Shown here one piece after another: positions 11,252 to 19,961 of a stretch of 64,000 nucleotides of DNA. The stretch covers positions 270,280 through 334,279 of the forward strand of contig NZ_VCDI01000003.1 of the NCBI RefSeq assembly GCF_005844085.1, in the 5' to 3' direction. The notes under the pieces were generated by a model that worked only from the letters and a program-made list of their open reading frames with translations, was not told the origin of the DNA and searched no databases. Made by a program: the position numbers and the translations under genes. Source of the DNA: Lichenicoccus roseus (GTDB taxonomy: Bacteria; Pseudomonadota; Alphaproteobacteria; Acetobacterales; Acetobacteraceae). Position 1 is the stretch's first letter. Every line of letters starts with the position of its first letter.

Positions 11252-12448
11252 TTGCACGATCATGCCATCCTCGGCCTGGGCGTCATCCTGCTGGTCGCGT
11301 CGCTGGTGGCGATGCTGTCCCGCCTGGCGCACCTGCCATACAGCGTCGGGCTGGTGCTGGCCGGCATCGCGCTGCCGTTCATGCAGACCGGCCTGGATTT
11401 CCGGCTCACGCGCGACCTGATCTTCGAGGTGCTGCTCCCGCCGCTGGTGTTCGAGGCGGCGCTGCAGCTGCGCTGGCGCCCGTTCCGGGATGCGCTGCCG
11501 GTGACCCTGATGCTGGCCTTCGCAGGCGTGGCCATTGCCACCGCCGTGGTGACCGGCGCCCTGCATCTGCTGCTCGGCTGGAGCTGGATCGCGGCCGGCC
11601 TGTTCGGGGTGCTGATCGCGGCGACCGATCCGGTGGCGGTGATCGCCGCCTTCAAGGAGCTGCATGTCGTTCCCCGGCTCGGCATGCTGGTCGAGAGCGA
11701 GAGCCTGCTCAACGACGGTGCGGCCGCGGTGGGGTTCGGCATCCTGCTGGCGGTGCAGGGGGGCGATGCGAGCGGCGCCGTCGCGGTCGCCGGCTCGCTG
11801 CTTTGGACCGTCCTCGGCGGCGTCGCCGCGGGCGCCGTGGTGGCTGGTGGCGTGCTGCTGCTGGTCGGCCGCACCGACGATCATCTGGTCGAGACCACGC
11901 TGACCACGATCGCCGCCTACGGGTCCTTCATACTGGCCGAGCATCTCGGGATGTCCGGCGTGCTCGCGACGGTGACGGCCGGTCTGCTGGTCGGCAACGT
12001 CGGCCGGCGTGGCGCCATCTCCGAGGGGACCAGGGGATGGCTGTTCGATTTCTGGGCGTTCGCGGCGTTCCTGGCGAACTCCGTGGTGTTCATCCTGATC
12101 GGCGCGCAGGGCGCCAGGCATCCGGCTTCCCTGTTCACCCCGGATGCGCTGATCGCCATCGCCGCGGTGCTGCTTGGCCGGGCACTCGCGGTGTATCCGG
12201 TCTGCCTACTGTTCAGCCGCAGCCGGTTGCGGGTCGATGCGAGGCACCAGCATGTGCTGGTCTGGGGCGGATTGCGCGGCGCGCTCGGCCTGGCTTTGGC
12301 GCTGGCGCTGCCCGACACCCTGCCGGAGCGCGGTGCGCTGGTGGCGGTCGCGTTTGCCGTAGTGGCGTTCTCGATCTTCGTGCAGGGCATGACGATGCCC
12401 TGGCTGATCCGCCGCCTGCGGCTGCGTGAGGCGGATGCGACAGCCTGA
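11252..12448 (+). CDS. CPA1-type Na+/H+ antiporter
   Basis: 398 residues starting at a TTG (11252), with GGAGCCGG upstream. About twelve membrane helices are visible. Key CPA1/NhaP motifs are ATDPVAV at residues 124-130, where the Asp is the transport residue, and ESLLNDGAA with Asn-Asp near 154-155. FEAALQLRW in helix 3-4 is also typical. The family exchanges Na+ (or K+) for protons across the inner membrane. It is shorter than NhaP types with a cytoplasmic tail, having only a few residues after the last helix. It lies 30 bp behind leuB and may be read through from it. Confidence 0.88.
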   Translation: MHDHAILGLGVILLVASLVAMLSRLAHLPYSVGLVLAGIALPFMQTGLDFRLTRDLIFEVLLPPLVFEAALQLRWRPFRDALPVTLMLAFAGVAIATAVVTGALHLLLGWSWIAAGLFGVLIAATDPVAVIAAFKELHVVPRLGMLVESESLLNDGAAAVGFGILLAVQGGDASGAVAVAGSLLWTVLGGVAAGAVVAGGVLLLVGRTDDHLVETTLTTIAAYGSFILAEHLGMSGVLATVTAGLLVGNVGRRGAISEGTRGWLFDFWAFAAFLANSVVFILIGAQGARHPASLFTPDALIAIAAVLLGRALAVYPVCLLFSRSRLRVDARHQHVLVWGGLRGALGLALALALPDTLPERGALVAVAFAVVAFSIFVQGMTMPWLIRRLRLREADATA

Positions 12449-12471
12449 CCGGTGCACAGGGCTCATGAGAA

Positions 12472-12503
12472 AGGGCCGGGCTCCCCGACGGGAACCCGGC
12501 CCT
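12472..12503 (-). terminator. Strong hairpin terminator of rpsU
   Basis: AGGGCCGGG (12472-12480) pairs perfectly with CCCGGCCCT (12495-12503), and an inner TCCC/GGGA pair extends the stem. Read on the minus strand, the hairpin is followed by a short T-rich stretch, as expected for an intrinsic terminator of rpsU. It lies between two converging genes and could also stop transcripts of the antiporter gene. Confidence 0.75.
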
Positions 12504-12531
12504 CCTGTCGATCGGTCCTGGCTAGCGGGCT

Positions 12532-12735
12532 TTAGAAGCCCTCGCGCTCCAGGCGCTTGCGCTCCATCTTGCGGGCGCGGCGGACAGCCTCGGCGGCCTC
12601 GCGGGCCCGGCGCTCGGACGGCTTCTCGTAGTGCCGGCGCAGCTTCATCTCACGGAAAATGCCTTCGCGCTGCATCTTCTTCTTCAGCGCCTTCAGCGCC
12701 TGGTCGACATTGTTATCCCGGACGAGAACCTGCAC
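12532..12735 (-). CDS. rpsU: Small ribosomal subunit protein bS21
   Basis: 67 residues starting with GTG at 12735 ([20 protein letters not shown]), the typical alphaproteobacterial S21. The rest is very basic ([22 protein letters not shown] and Arg/Lys-rich tail). GAGGAG lies about 10 bases before the GTG and decides the start. S21 takes part in mRNA recognition on the 30S subunit. The gene stands alone on the minus strand, with a clear promoter at 12823-12852 and a terminator at 12472-12503. Length is usual for the family. Confidence 0.96.
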   Translation of the reverse strand: MQVLVRDNNVDQALKALKKKMQREGIFREMKLRRHYEKPSERRAREAAEAVRRARKMERKRLEREGF

Positions 12736-12822
12736 TGCGCCGTAAACTCCTCTGCACGGCCGGTGGTCCGGTCGCGGTCGTGTTGCATCGCCCGCACGTG
12801 GCGGGCTGGCTGAGAGGCGCGG

Positions 12823-12852
12823 GATATAGCACAGGCTTCCGAGGATGCACAA
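12823..12852 (-). promoter_or_regulatory. Promoter of rpsU
   Basis: On the minus strand TTGTGC (12847-12852), an 18-base spacer and TATATC (12823-12828) form a good housekeeping-sigma promoter. Transcription would start near 12816 and give an rpsU leader of about 80 nt. Confidence 0.6.
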
Positions 12853-12934
12853 ATGCTTCCCAGGATGCCGCAGCGACTCGCGATCCACCCCGGCGGCGTT
12901 GCAGGATCCGCAGGCATCGCCAGATTGAGCGACA

Positions 12935-12953
12935 TGCCGGGGCATGCCCGGCA
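12935..12953. other. Inverted repeat before def
   Basis: TGCCGGG and CCCGGCA flank a 5-base centre, ending 16 bp before the def start codon. It could be a protein binding site or a leader hairpin. Nothing else identifies it. Confidence 0.3.
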
Positions 12954-12969
12954 CATTACCGGAGACCGC

Positions 12970-13524
12970 ATGGCCCTGCTCAAGATCGCCCGCATGGGGC
13001 ATCCCGTCCTGCTCGCCCGCGCGGCGGAGGTGTCCGAACCGACCAGCCCGGAGATCGCCCGGCTGATCGACGACATGATCGAGACGATGATCGATGCCAA
13101 GGGCGCCGGGCTCGCGGCGCCTCAGGTGCATGTGCCGCTGCGGCTGTTCGTCTACCGGGTGCCGGCCGAGCGCAGCGCCGGTCCGGAGGATCCGCCGCGC
13201 GAGACGCAGGCGCTGATCAACCCGGTGATCACCCCGGTCGGCGAGGAGACCGCGCTGGCGGTCGAGGGCTGCCTGTCGATCCCGGGCCTGCGCGGAGCGG
13301 TGCCGCGTCCGGCGCGGGTGCATTATGCCGGGGTGGACCGCGAGGGGCGTCCGGTCGAGGGCGAGGCGACCGGCTTCCTTGCGGTCGTGCTGCAGCATGA
13401 ATACGACCATCTCGACGGCGTGCTGTATCCGATGCGGATGCAGGATTTCACCAGGTTCGCGTTCGAGGACGAGATGCAGCGCTACGGCATCGCGGGCCCG
13501 GTGCAGCAGGAGCCGGCACGATGA
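12970..13524 (+). CDS. def: Peptide deformylase
   Basis: 184 residues from ATG 12970 ([14 protein letters not shown]). The frame is open further upstream, but the deformylase N-terminus and GGAG before this ATG favour it. All three family motifs are present: GAGLAAPQ (45-52), EGCLS (99-103) with the metal-binding Cys, and HEYDH (143-147) with two metal-binding His and the catalytic Glu. The enzyme removes the formyl group from new proteins. The stop overlaps the COQ9-like gene as ATGA. rpsU is divergent. Confidence 0.97.
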   Translation: MALLKIARMGHPVLLARAAEVSEPTSPEIARLIDDMIETMIDAKGAGLAAPQVHVPLRLFVYRVPAERSAGPEDPPRETQALINPVITPVGEETALAVEGCLSIPGLRGAVPRPARVHYAGVDREGRPVEGEATGFLAVVLQHEYDHLDGVLYPMRMQDFTRFAFEDEMQRYGIAGPVQQEPAR

Positions 13525-14198
13525 ACCCGCTGCGTATGCTGCCCGGCCTGTTCATGCGTCAGTTGCCCGGGCTGGTCGATGGCGCCTCGCGCGCCGCCGT
13601 CACGGAATTTCCCGGGCCGATCGAGCGTAGCGACGATCGCGATGCGGCCCTGCTGCTGGTGGTCCCGCTGGTCGGTGTCCATGGCTGGACCGCGGCTGCG
13701 ATGCGGCTGGCCGCGGGGCCCGATGCCGACCTGCTGTTTCCGGGGGGTGCCGCGGAGATGGTGGAGGCGCACGCCGATTACGGCGACCGCCGCATGGAGG
13801 CGGCGGCCGGCGAGATCGAGGAAACCCGGACCAGCCGGCGGGTGCGGGAGCTGATCCTGCTGCGGCTGCGCCAGTCCGAGGACGAGCGCGATGCCATACG
13901 GCGCGGCCTCGCGGTGCTGTCGCTGCCAGGCAACCGGCTCGCCTCCCTGCGGGCGATCGCGCGCACCGTCGACACCATCTGGCACGTCGCCGGAGACGTG
14001 TCGGTGGACCAGAGCTGGTACAGCAAGCGTGCGATCCTGGCCGCGGTCTATTCGACGACGTTGCTGTTCTGGCTGCGCGATGCGTCCGGCGGCCCGGCGA
14101 CCGAGGAATTCCTCGATCGCCGGCTGCAGGGCGTGGCGCGGATCGGCAAGCTGAAGCGCACGCTCAGCCTCGATCGGCTGCGTCCGCAGGCCGTCTGA
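13521..14198 (+). CDS. COQ9-family ubiquinone biosynthesis protein
   Basis: 225 residues. The C-terminal half has the COQ9 pattern: [22 protein letters not shown] followed by [14 protein letters not shown] and a final segment with [18 protein letters not shown]9 proteins are lipid-binding, TetR-like folds that present ubiquinone intermediates to the modifying enzymes, notably COQ7. The gene overlaps def by 4 bp. The N-terminal ~60 residues are less conserved. The family call is fairly secure; the exact role in this organism is inferred. Confidence 0.85.
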   Translation: MNPLRMLPGLFMRQLPGLVDGASRAAVTEFPGPIERSDDRDAALLLVVPLVGVHGWTAAAMRLAAGPDADLLFPGGAAEMVEAHADYGDRRMEAAAGEIEETRTSRRVRELILLRLRQSEDERDAIRRGLAVLSLPGNRLASLRAIARTVDTIWHVAGDVSVDQSWYSKRAILAAVYSTTLLFWLRDASGGPATEEFLDRRLQGVARIGKLKRTLSLDRLRPQAV

Positions 14199-14217
14199 AC
14201 ATCACGGCCTGAAGATA

Positions 14218-15120
14218 CTAGGCCGCAAGGCGTGCTTCGACATCGGCGGGCGGCATGCGGACCAGCGCCTCGTAGTCGCCGAGCAGCATCTCGGTGACTG
14301 GGCCGGGGGCGAAATGCAGGCCGTCGATCTCGCGCACCGGCGTGACCTCGGCGGCCGAGCCGGCCAGGAACACCTCGGAGGCCGCGCGCATCTCGTCGGG
14401 CATGATCACCCGCTCGATCACCTGCAGGCCGCGCTTGCGAGCCAGCGCCATCACCGTGCGCCGGGTGATGCCGTCGAGGAAGCAGTCCGGGATCGGCGTG
14501 TGCAGCGCGCCGTCCATGGCGAAGAAGATGTTGGCGCCGGTCGCCTCCGACACCTGGCCTCGCCAGTCCAGCATCAGCGCATCGTTGAAGCCGCGCGCCT
14601 CGGCGTCGTGCTTCGACATGGTGCCGATCATGTACAGGCCGGCCGCCTTGGCGCGGATCGGCGCGGTCTCCGGGTGCGGGCGCTTCCAGCTTCCCATGCC
14701 GAGCCGCACGCCCTTCATGCGGTCGTCGCCGAACAGGTTCGGCCAGGACCAGGCGGCGACCATCAGGTGGATCTTCGTCTGCTGGGCGGAGACCGAAAGC
14801 TGCTCGGCGCCACGCCAGGCGAGCGGGCGGACATAGCCATCGGTCAGGCCGTTGACCTCGAGCGCCTGCCGGCAGGCGGCGTCGATCACGTCCATCGAGA
14901 ACGGGATCTCGAAGCCCAGGATGCGTGCGCTCTCGACCAGCCGCTCGGTATGCTCGCGCAGCTTGAAGATGTGGCCGTTGTAGGAGCGCTCGCCCTCGAA
15001 GACGGCGCTGGCGTAGTGCAGGCCGTGCGAGAGGACATGCAGCTTCGCGTCCCGCCAGGGGATCAGCGCGCCGTCCCACCAGATCATTCCGTCGCGGTCG
15101 TCGAACGGCACCAGCGCCAT
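14218..15120 (-). CDS. ilvE: Branched-chain amino acid aminotransferase
   Basis: 300 residues of the fold-type IV PLP enzymes. Visible are DAKLHVLSHGLHYASAVFEGER near the N-terminus, AKAAGLY with the likely PLP lysine near residue 160, LDWRGQVSEATGANIF, LDGITRRTVM and EVFLAGSAAEVTPVREIDG. It transfers amino groups between glutamate and the 2-oxo acids of leucine, isoleucine and valine, so it completes the pathway whose leuCDB genes lie 4 kb away. Start: ATG 15120 with AGGAC upstream. Its promoter overlaps the divergent promoter of a marR-type gene, with an inverted repeat between them. Confidence 0.95.
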   Translation of the reverse strand: MALVPFDDRDGMIWWDGALIPWRDAKLHVLSHGLHYASAVFEGERSYNGHIFKLREHTERLVESARILGFEIPFSMDVIDAACRQALEVNGLTDGYVRPLAWRGAEQLSVSAQQTKIHLMVAAWSWPNLFGDDRMKGVRLGMGSWKRPHPETAPIRAKAAGLYMIGTMSKHDAEARGFNDALMLDWRGQVSEATGANIFFAMDGALHTPIPDCFLDGITRRTVMALARKRGLQVIERVIMPDEMRAASEVFLAGSAAEVTPVREIDGLHFAPGPVTEMLLGDYEALVRMPPADVEARLAA

Positions 15121-15145
15121 CGGTCCTGTCCTTAAACATCATGGG

Positions 15146-15180
15146 GGAAGAGTGCCTTTTGGACCTAGAAGGCCTCTTCC
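15146..15180. promoter_or_regulatory. Inverted repeat, likely operator shared by ilvE and the marR operon
   Basis: GGAAGAG (15146-15152), T, GCCTT (15154-15158), a 10-base centre, AAGGC (15169-15173) and CTCTTCC (15174-15180) form a nearly perfect interrupted palindrome. It covers the -10 box and much of the spacer of the ilvE promoter and the -35 box and spacer of the divergent promoter. A dimeric regulator such as the neighbouring MarR protein could block both. Confidence 0.6.
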
Positions 15181-15187
15181 ATTATGT
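15159..15187 (+). promoter_or_regulatory. Promoter of the marR-regulator-kinase operon
   Basis: TTGGAC (15159-15164), a 17-base spacer and TTATGT (15182-15187). Transcription would start near 15194, about 18 nt before the marR ATG. Confidence 0.5.
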
Positions 15188-15190
15188 CAA
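15162..15190 (-). promoter_or_regulatory. Promoter of ilvE
   Basis: On the minus strand a perfect TTGACA (15185-15190), a 17-base spacer and TAGGTC (15162-15167). Transcription would start near 15155, giving a leader of about 35 nt. Confidence 0.6.
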
Positions 15191-15211
15191 TGAAGCTGTC
15201 TTAACTCGTGC

Positions 15212-15883
15212 ATGGTGTCCAAGCTGCCTGGCCGCGTCGTACCCCTTCCGGGCGAAGTTGCGCGTGCGTCGCAGCACGGACCGCGGGGCGCGCAGCCGGT
15301 CGAGCCCGGCTCGTCGCTGCTGTTCCTGCGCGAGGAGCAGATGCGGCTGGCGCAGGACCTGTTCTTCCTGGCCTATCGTGACCTGACGGCGTCGGCGGAT
15401 ATCGTGCTGGAGGGCCTCGGGCTCGGGCGCGCGCATCACCGCGCGCTGCACTTCATCGGCCGCCGGCCGCAGCTTCCCGTCAGCGAGCTGCTGGCGTTGC
15501 TGCGCATCACCAAGCAGAGCCTGGCCCGGGTGCTGGGCGAGCTGGTTGCGCGCGGCTACGTCCGCCAGGATACCGGCACCCGCGACCGGCGGCAGCGGCT
15601 GCTCAGCCTCACCGACAGCGGCCGGGCGCTGGAGCGACAACTGTTCGAGCGGCAGCGCGAGCGGATCCTGGATGCCTATCGCGAGGCCGGCGGCCAGGCG
15701 GTGGAGGGCTTCCGGCGGGTGATGCATGCCATGATGGATGAACAGACCCGCGCACAGCTCGACCCGCGCTTCCTCGAGGGTGGCGCACCGGGATCGAACT
15801 CGCCGTCGCGTCCGCCGCTGCGCCCCGGCGTCCAGGCGGTTACGCCGTTGCGGGCGGATGCCCCGGGGGCAAGGCGGAAATGA
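15212..15883 (+). CDS. MarR-family transcriptional regulator (PetP-like)
   Basis: 223 residues. A winged helix-turn-helix of MarR type covers roughly residues 75-140 (PQLPVSELLALLRITKQSL, then VRQDTGTRDRRQRLLSLTDSG, the wing). The N-terminal 40 and C-terminal 35 residues are low-complexity extensions. It overlaps the downstream response regulator as ATGA. The same order, a MarR protein followed by an OmpR-type regulator, is known as petP-petR in Rhodobacter capsulatus, where it affects cytochrome bc1 expression. Start: ATG 15212 has no clear ribosome binding site. Another in-frame ATG at 15341 lies before the conserved domain. It likely controls its own operon and ilvE through the shared operator. 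Confidence 0.85.
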   Translation: MVSKLPGRVVPLPGEVARASQHGPRGAQPVEPGSSLLFLREEQMRLAQDLFFLAYRDLTASADIVLEGLGLGRAHHRALHFIGRRPQLPVSELLALLRITKQSLARVLGELVARGYVRQDTGTRDRRQRLLSLTDSGRALERQLFERQRERILDAYREAGGQAVEGFRRVMHAMMDEQTRAQLDPRFLEGGAPGSNSPSRPPLRPGVQAVTPLRADAPGARRK

Positions 15884-16602
15884 GTCTCTACACCTCGCCG
15901 CCGCCCGGCGCGCCGGACGCGCATGTGCTGGTGGTCGATGACGATGCACGCCTGCGCAAGCTGCTGCAGCGCTATCTCTCCACCCAGGGATTCCGGATCA
16001 GCGTCGCTTCCGGGGCCACCGAGGCGCGGCAGATCCTCGGCTTCATGCAGCCGGACGCCATGGTGCTCGACGTGACCATGCCTGGCGAGACCGGGCTCGA
16101 CCTGACCCGGGCGCTGCGCCTGGTCGGGCAGAACCTGCCGATCCTGCTGCTGACCGCGCGCGGCGAGCCGGAGGACCGCATCGCCGGACTGGAGAGCGGC
16201 GCCGACGACTACCTCGGCAAGCCGTTCGAGCCGCGCGAACTGCTGCTGCGGCTGCGAGCGCTGCTGCGCCGGGTCGGACCGCCGCAGCCGACGGACAACC
16301 AGCGCCCGGTCGAGCTCGGCGACCTGGTGTTCGACCCGGTGCGCAGCCTGCTGAGCGGGCCGGATGGCAACGTCTATCTTACCGGCGGGGAGAGCGCCCT
16401 GCTGGCGGTGCTGGCACGCCGGCCGGGCGAGGTGCTGTCGCGCGAGGCGATCGCCCGCACCCTGGAAATGGACGAGGCGGGCGAGCGCGCCATCGACGTG
16501 CAGGTGACCCGCCTGCGCCGCCGCATCGAACCTGACCCGCGCGAGCCACGCTACCTGCACACCGTCCGCGGCCGCGGCTACGTGCTGAAGCCGGGATCGT
16601 GA
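15880..16602 (+). CDS. OmpR-type response regulator
   Basis: 240 residues. The receiver domain has the acidic triad residues 20-22, phospho-acceptor Asp64 (MVLDVTMPG) and the conserved Lys in LGKPFEP near 113. A C-terminal winged helix of the OmpR/PhoB type follows (VLSREAIARTL, then VQVTRLRRRIEPDPREPRYLHTVRGRGY). It should bind DNA as a phosphorylated dimer. It is coupled to marR by an ATGA overlap, and the kinase starts 12 bp downstream, so the three form one operon. The target genes cannot be read from the sequence. Confidence 0.95.
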   Translation: MSLYTSPPPGAPDAHVLVVDDDARLRKLLQRYLSTQGFRISVASGATEARQILGFMQPDAMVLDVTMPGETGLDLTRALRLVGQNLPILLLTARGEPEDRIAGLESGADDYLGKPFEPRELLLRLRALLRRVGPPQPTDNQRPVELGDLVFDPVRSLLSGPDGNVYLTGGESALLAVLARRPGEVLSREAIARTLEMDEAGERAIDVQVTRLRRRIEPDPREPRYLHTVRGRGYVLKPGS

Positions 16603-16614
16603 GCCGCGCCGGCA

Positions 16615-18033
16615 ATGGCGGCGCCTGACGAGACCGCGGTCCGGGCTTCGCCGGGACCTGCGAGGCAGCGGGTCGGGCGCCGCTGGACCAGCATGCTGGA
16701 GCGGCCGATGCGGCGGGTGCTGCCGCGCTCGCTGCTCGGACGGTCGCTGCTGATCGTGCTGATCCCGCTGGTGGTGACGCAGGGGGTGTCGCTGCAGCTG
16801 TTCTATGGCAGCCATCTCGACATCGTCTCGCGCCGGCTGTCCGCCGGTGTCGCCGGAGAGGTCGCCCAGACCCTGCTGCTGCTGGACCGCTACCGCCGCC
16901 CGGCCGACCAGGCCTGGATCATGGCGACCGCCAGCGACCAGTTCCTGCTCGCGATGCGCTTCCGGCCGGATGCGACCCTCGACCACGCCAGGCGCGCCAA
17001 CCTGTTCGGCCCGATGGATGACGAGCTGGCGGCGGCGCTGCAGGGCATCAGGCGGCCCTTCACCATGGACTGGCATACCGACCCGCACGTGGTGAAGATC
17101 CATGTGCAGCTCGAGGGCGGGGTGCTCGACATCGACGCGCCGCGCAAGCGGCTCGATGTCGGACCGATCTACCTGTTCGTGGCCTGGAACGCCGGCAGCG
17201 CCCTGCTGCTGTTCATGGTGGCGGCCCTGTTCATGCGCAACCAGGTGCGGGCGATCCGCCGGCTGGCGCGTGCCGCCGAGGCGTTCGGCATGGGCCGGGA
17301 GCAGGGCACCATCCGTCCGGAGGGCGCACAGGAGGTCCGCAAGGCGGCGTCGGCTTTCAACCGCATGCAGGAGCGCATCCTGCGCTTCGTGACGCAACGC
17401 ACCGCGATGCTGGCCGGCGTCTCGCACGACCTGCGCACGCCGCTGACCCGGCTGCGGCTGTCGCTCGCGATGGTGCCGCAGCACGGCGCCCTGAACGCGG
17501 AGGAGCTGGCGCCCGAGATCAGCGAGATGATCGCCGATGTCGAGGAGATGGAGCGGATGATCGAGGGCTATCTCGGCTTCGCCCGCGGCGAGGGCAGCGA
17601 GCAGGCGCGCCCGGTCGACCTGCCGCTGCTGCTCGACGAGGTGGCGCTGTCGGCGAGCCGTGCCGGGGCCGACTTCGTGCGCGTGCTGAGCACGCCGATG
17701 CCGGAGCTGATGCTCAGGAAGGACGCGATCCGTCGCGTGCTGGCAAACCTGCTCGACAATGCGCGCCGCCATGGCGGCCGCATCTCGCTGGTGGCGATGC
17801 TCGAGGAGCGGGCGGTGCAGATCGTGGTCGACGATGACGGGCCGGGCATTTCGCCGGACCGGCGCGAGAGCGTGTTCCGGCCGTTCGAGAGCGGCGCCAC
17901 CGGCGGGACCGGTCTGGGGCTGACGATCGCGCGCGACATCGTACGCGCGCATGGCGGCGAGCTGTCGCTGGAGACTTCGCCGATGGGCGGGCTGCGCGCC
18001 CGGATCAGGCTGCCCCTGCAGGCGGCGGCCTGA
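16615..18033 (+). CDS. EnvZ-like membrane sensor histidine kinase
   Basis: 472 residues. One membrane helix lies near residues 41-62 and a second near 186-208, enclosing a periplasmic domain of about 125 residues. A HAMP linker follows, then the H box GVSHDLRTPLTRLRLS with His271, N box NLLDNARRHG, and G boxes DDDGPGISP and GTGLGLTIARD. It should phosphorylate the adjacent OmpR-type regulator. The layout resembles EnvZ, including the SHDLRTPLTR phosphatase motif. The signal is unknown. The first 25 residues before the first helix are Arg/Pro-rich. Confidence 0.94.
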   Translation: MAAPDETAVRASPGPARQRVGRRWTSMLERPMRRVLPRSLLGRSLLIVLIPLVVTQGVSLQLFYGSHLDIVSRRLSAGVAGEVAQTLLLLDRYRRPADQAWIMATASDQFLLAMRFRPDATLDHARRANLFGPMDDELAAALQGIRRPFTMDWHTDPHVVKIHVQLEGGVLDIDAPRKRLDVGPIYLFVAWNAGSALLLFMVAALFMRNQVRAIRRLARAAEAFGMGREQGTIRPEGAQEVRKAASAFNRMQERILRFVTQRTAMLAGVSHDLRTPLTRLRLSLAMVPQHGALNAEELAPEISEMIADVEEMERMIEGYLGFARGEGSEQARPVDLPLLLDEVALSASRAGADFVRVLSTPMPELMLRKDAIRRVLANLLDNARRHGGRISLVAMLEERAVQIVVDDDGPGISPDRRESVFRPFESGATGGTGLGLTIARDIVRAHGGELSLETSPMGGLRARIRLPLQAAA

Positions 18034-18058
18034 GGCTGCAGCAGGCCTGCCTCCTGTT

Positions 18059-18649
18059 CTAGGAACCGCCGCCGACGGTGTTGCCGGTGCCGCCATGGCC
18101 GTAGCCGTTGTTGGAGTTGCCGAGGCCGCTGCTGCCCAGGCCACCCCCGCCCATCGCACCGAGCGGGTTGTAGCGGCCCACGTTGCCGATCAGCTGCTGC
18201 ATGAACGAGGTCTGGCTACCCGGTGTCGGCGTCTTGCCTGCCGCCATCGCGATGTCGCGCCCGTCGGCCCTGTCGAGGAGCCGCCGGCTGCGCAGGGTGC
18301 CGCCGGCATCGAAGGCCAGCACCACCACTTCCTGCTTCTCGACGCGTGGCCGCGCCATCGGCACCGGGGCGGTGACCTCGCCGATATAGATCCAGGTGTT
18401 GTCGTCGAAGGTGGCGTGCGAGGTCGGCGAGCCGATCAGGTTGGTGACGTCGGCCTTGGTCGTGGTGCCGGGGACCAGCTTGTCGTAGTCGACAGCTTCT
18501 ATGCTGATGCCGCGATCGGTCGGCAAAGGCGAGAACAGCCCGCACCCGGCGAGCGCGACGGCCAGCAGGGGCAGGCAGGCGGCGGGACCGATCGCACGGC
18601 GGCTGGCCGAAGCTCGCGCCGCCCGGACTTGATTGGAGATCGGCCGCAT
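18059..18649 (-). CDS. bamE: BamE/SmpA-OmlA family outer-membrane lipoprotein
   Basis: 196 residues from ATG 18649. The signal peptide ends in a lipobox LAGC with Cys36. The BamE domain follows (residues ~55-120): KLVPGTTTKADVTNLIGSPT, then TFDDNTWIYIG. The final ~40 residues are unusually rich in Gly and Asn. BamE is a small lipoprotein of the beta-barrel assembly machinery, to which the bamB product in this window also belongs. The gene is divergent from the bc1 chaperone gene, with 99 bp between them. The upstream frame is open but has no better start. Confidence 0.88.
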   Translation of the reverse strand: MRPISNQVRAARASASRRAIGPAACLPLLAVALAGCGLFSPLPTDRGISIEAVDYDKLVPGTTTKADVTNLIGSPTSHATFDDNTWIYIGEVTAPVPMARPRVEKQEVVVLAFDAGGTLRSRRLLDRADGRDIAMAAGKTPTPGSQTSFMQQLIGNVGRYNPLGAMGGGGLGSSGLGNSNNGYGHGGTGNTVGGGS

Positions 18650-18748
18650 GGCGATGTCGTCGTCCTGTGCTTGAAGCTGCTGTCCGGTGCCCGATCGTCC
18701 GGATGGTGTCAATGGATGCGGCCGTGTCGGCGGGAAGGGACAGATCTC

Positions 18749-19285
18749 ATGTGGGGCATGCTGGCGCGCCGGGCTTCCCGGCAGCAAGGCGAGGAGGCCG
18801 GCCGGCTGCTCTATCTGCAGGCGGTGGCGGCTGCGCGCAAGCCGCACTTCTATCGCGCGGGCGGTGTGCCGGACACCCTGGACGGGCGCTTCGACATGAT
18901 CTGCCTGATGGCCGCCCTGCTGGTGCGCCGGCTGCGTCGGACGGCGCCGGCTCTGGCGCAGTCGGTGTTCGATGCGATGTTCCGCGACATGGATGCGAGC
19001 CTGCGTGAGCTCGGCGTCGGCGATCTCGGGGTGCCGCGCCGGGTCGGGGCGATGTGGCAGGCCTTCAACGGCCGCTGCCATGCCTACGAGGCGGCGCTGC
19101 AGGTGGAGGACAGGCAGCTCTTGTCCGACTGCCTGGCGCGCAACATATGGCGCGGGTCGCCGCCGGATGAAGCGACGGTCGGCCGGCTGGCGCGTGAGGC
19201 GATCGCGCTGGACCGGGCGCTGGCGCAGCAGTCCGATGCCGAACTGATCGCCGGCCGGGTGTTGCTCGAAGCCGGCCCGGCCTGA
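18749..19285 (+). CDS. Ubiquinol-cytochrome c chaperone family protein (CBP3/UQCC1-like)
   Basis: 178 residues from ATG 18749, preceded by GGGAAGGGA. Recognisable segments are PDTLDGRFDMICLMAALLVRRL, VFDAMFRDMDASLRELGVGDLGVP and GRCHAYEAAL, the hallmark pattern of the CBP3 family. In mitochondria CBP3 is needed for cytochrome b and bc1 complex assembly; bacterial members are presumed to do the same. In alphaproteobacteria it commonly sits between a bamE-type gene (divergent) and a DUF177 gene, as here. Confidence 0.9.
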   Translation: MWGMLARRASRQQGEEAGRLLYLQAVAAARKPHFYRAGGVPDTLDGRFDMICLMAALLVRRLRRTAPALAQSVFDAMFRDMDASLRELGVGDLGVPRRVGAMWQAFNGRCHAYEAALQVEDRQLLSDCLARNIWRGSPPDEATVGRLAREAIALDRALAQQSDAELIAGRVLLEAGPA

Positions 19286-19332
19286 GTACGGCCCAACCTG
19301 TCTGCAGGCCCGTCCTGTTCGCGGAGAGAACC

Positions 19333-19905
19333 ATGACCCGCCCAGAATTTTCCCGCCGGGTCCCGTTGCAGCGGATCGGCGCGCATGGGCTGGAGCAGGA
19401 CGTGCAGGCCAATGCGGCCGAACTTCAGGCGCTGGCGGCGCGGCTGCAGATCCCGGCGGTCACCTCGCTGCGATGCCGTTTCACGCTCGGAGCGCCGTCC
19501 CGCGGGGCGGTCGAGGCCGAGGGCGAGCTGCGCGCCGAGGTGACGCAGGTCTGCGTGGTCACGCTGGAGCCGTTCGAGGCGGTGGTGCAGGAGCGCTTCC
19601 GGCTGCACTTCGTGCCGGAAGGCGCCGAGAATGACGATCCCGATCCGGACGCGCCGGACGAGGTTCCCTACCGGGACGATGCCATCGATCTCGGCGAGAC
19701 GGCGACGGAGCAGCTTGCCTTGGGTCTCGACCCTTATCCGCGCCGGCCCGGCCTGCCCGCCGATGCGCTGCCGGGGTTGCTGGGTATCGAGGGCGATGAC
19801 GAGGTTGTTGACCCGATCGAGGAGAGCGCCCTGCCGGATCGCCCGCACCCGTTCGCCATCCTGGCCGCCCGGGCCAAGGGCGGTGGCGGTGGGGGCAATG
19901 CCTGA
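19333..19905 (+). CDS. DUF177 (YceD-type) protein
   Basis: 190 residues. The family pattern is visible: N-terminal RRVPLQRIGAHGLEQ, a middle beta-rich part with VTQVCVVTLEPFEAVVQERF, then an acidic stretch (ENDDPDPDAPDE) and DAIDLGETATEQLALGLDPYPRRPG. YceD/DUF177 proteins are linked to 23S rRNA and large-subunit assembly and are usually encoded just before rpmF, as here. The C-terminal end is Gly-rich. A GGAGAGAA sequence upstream of the ATG serves as ribosome binding site. Confidence 0.9.
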   Translation: MTRPEFSRRVPLQRIGAHGLEQDVQANAAELQALAARLQIPAVTSLRCRFTLGAPSRGAVEAEGELRAEVTQVCVVTLEPFEAVVQERFRLHFVPEGAENDDPDPDAPDEVPYRDDAIDLGETATEQLALGLDPYPRRPGLPADALPGLLGIEGDDEVVDPIEESALPDRPHPFAILAARAKGGGGGGNA

Positions 19906-19961
19906 GACGGGCGCCGTCGCGATCGCCGCCGGGAGGGCTCTCCGCCCTGCAGGGCACGTGC

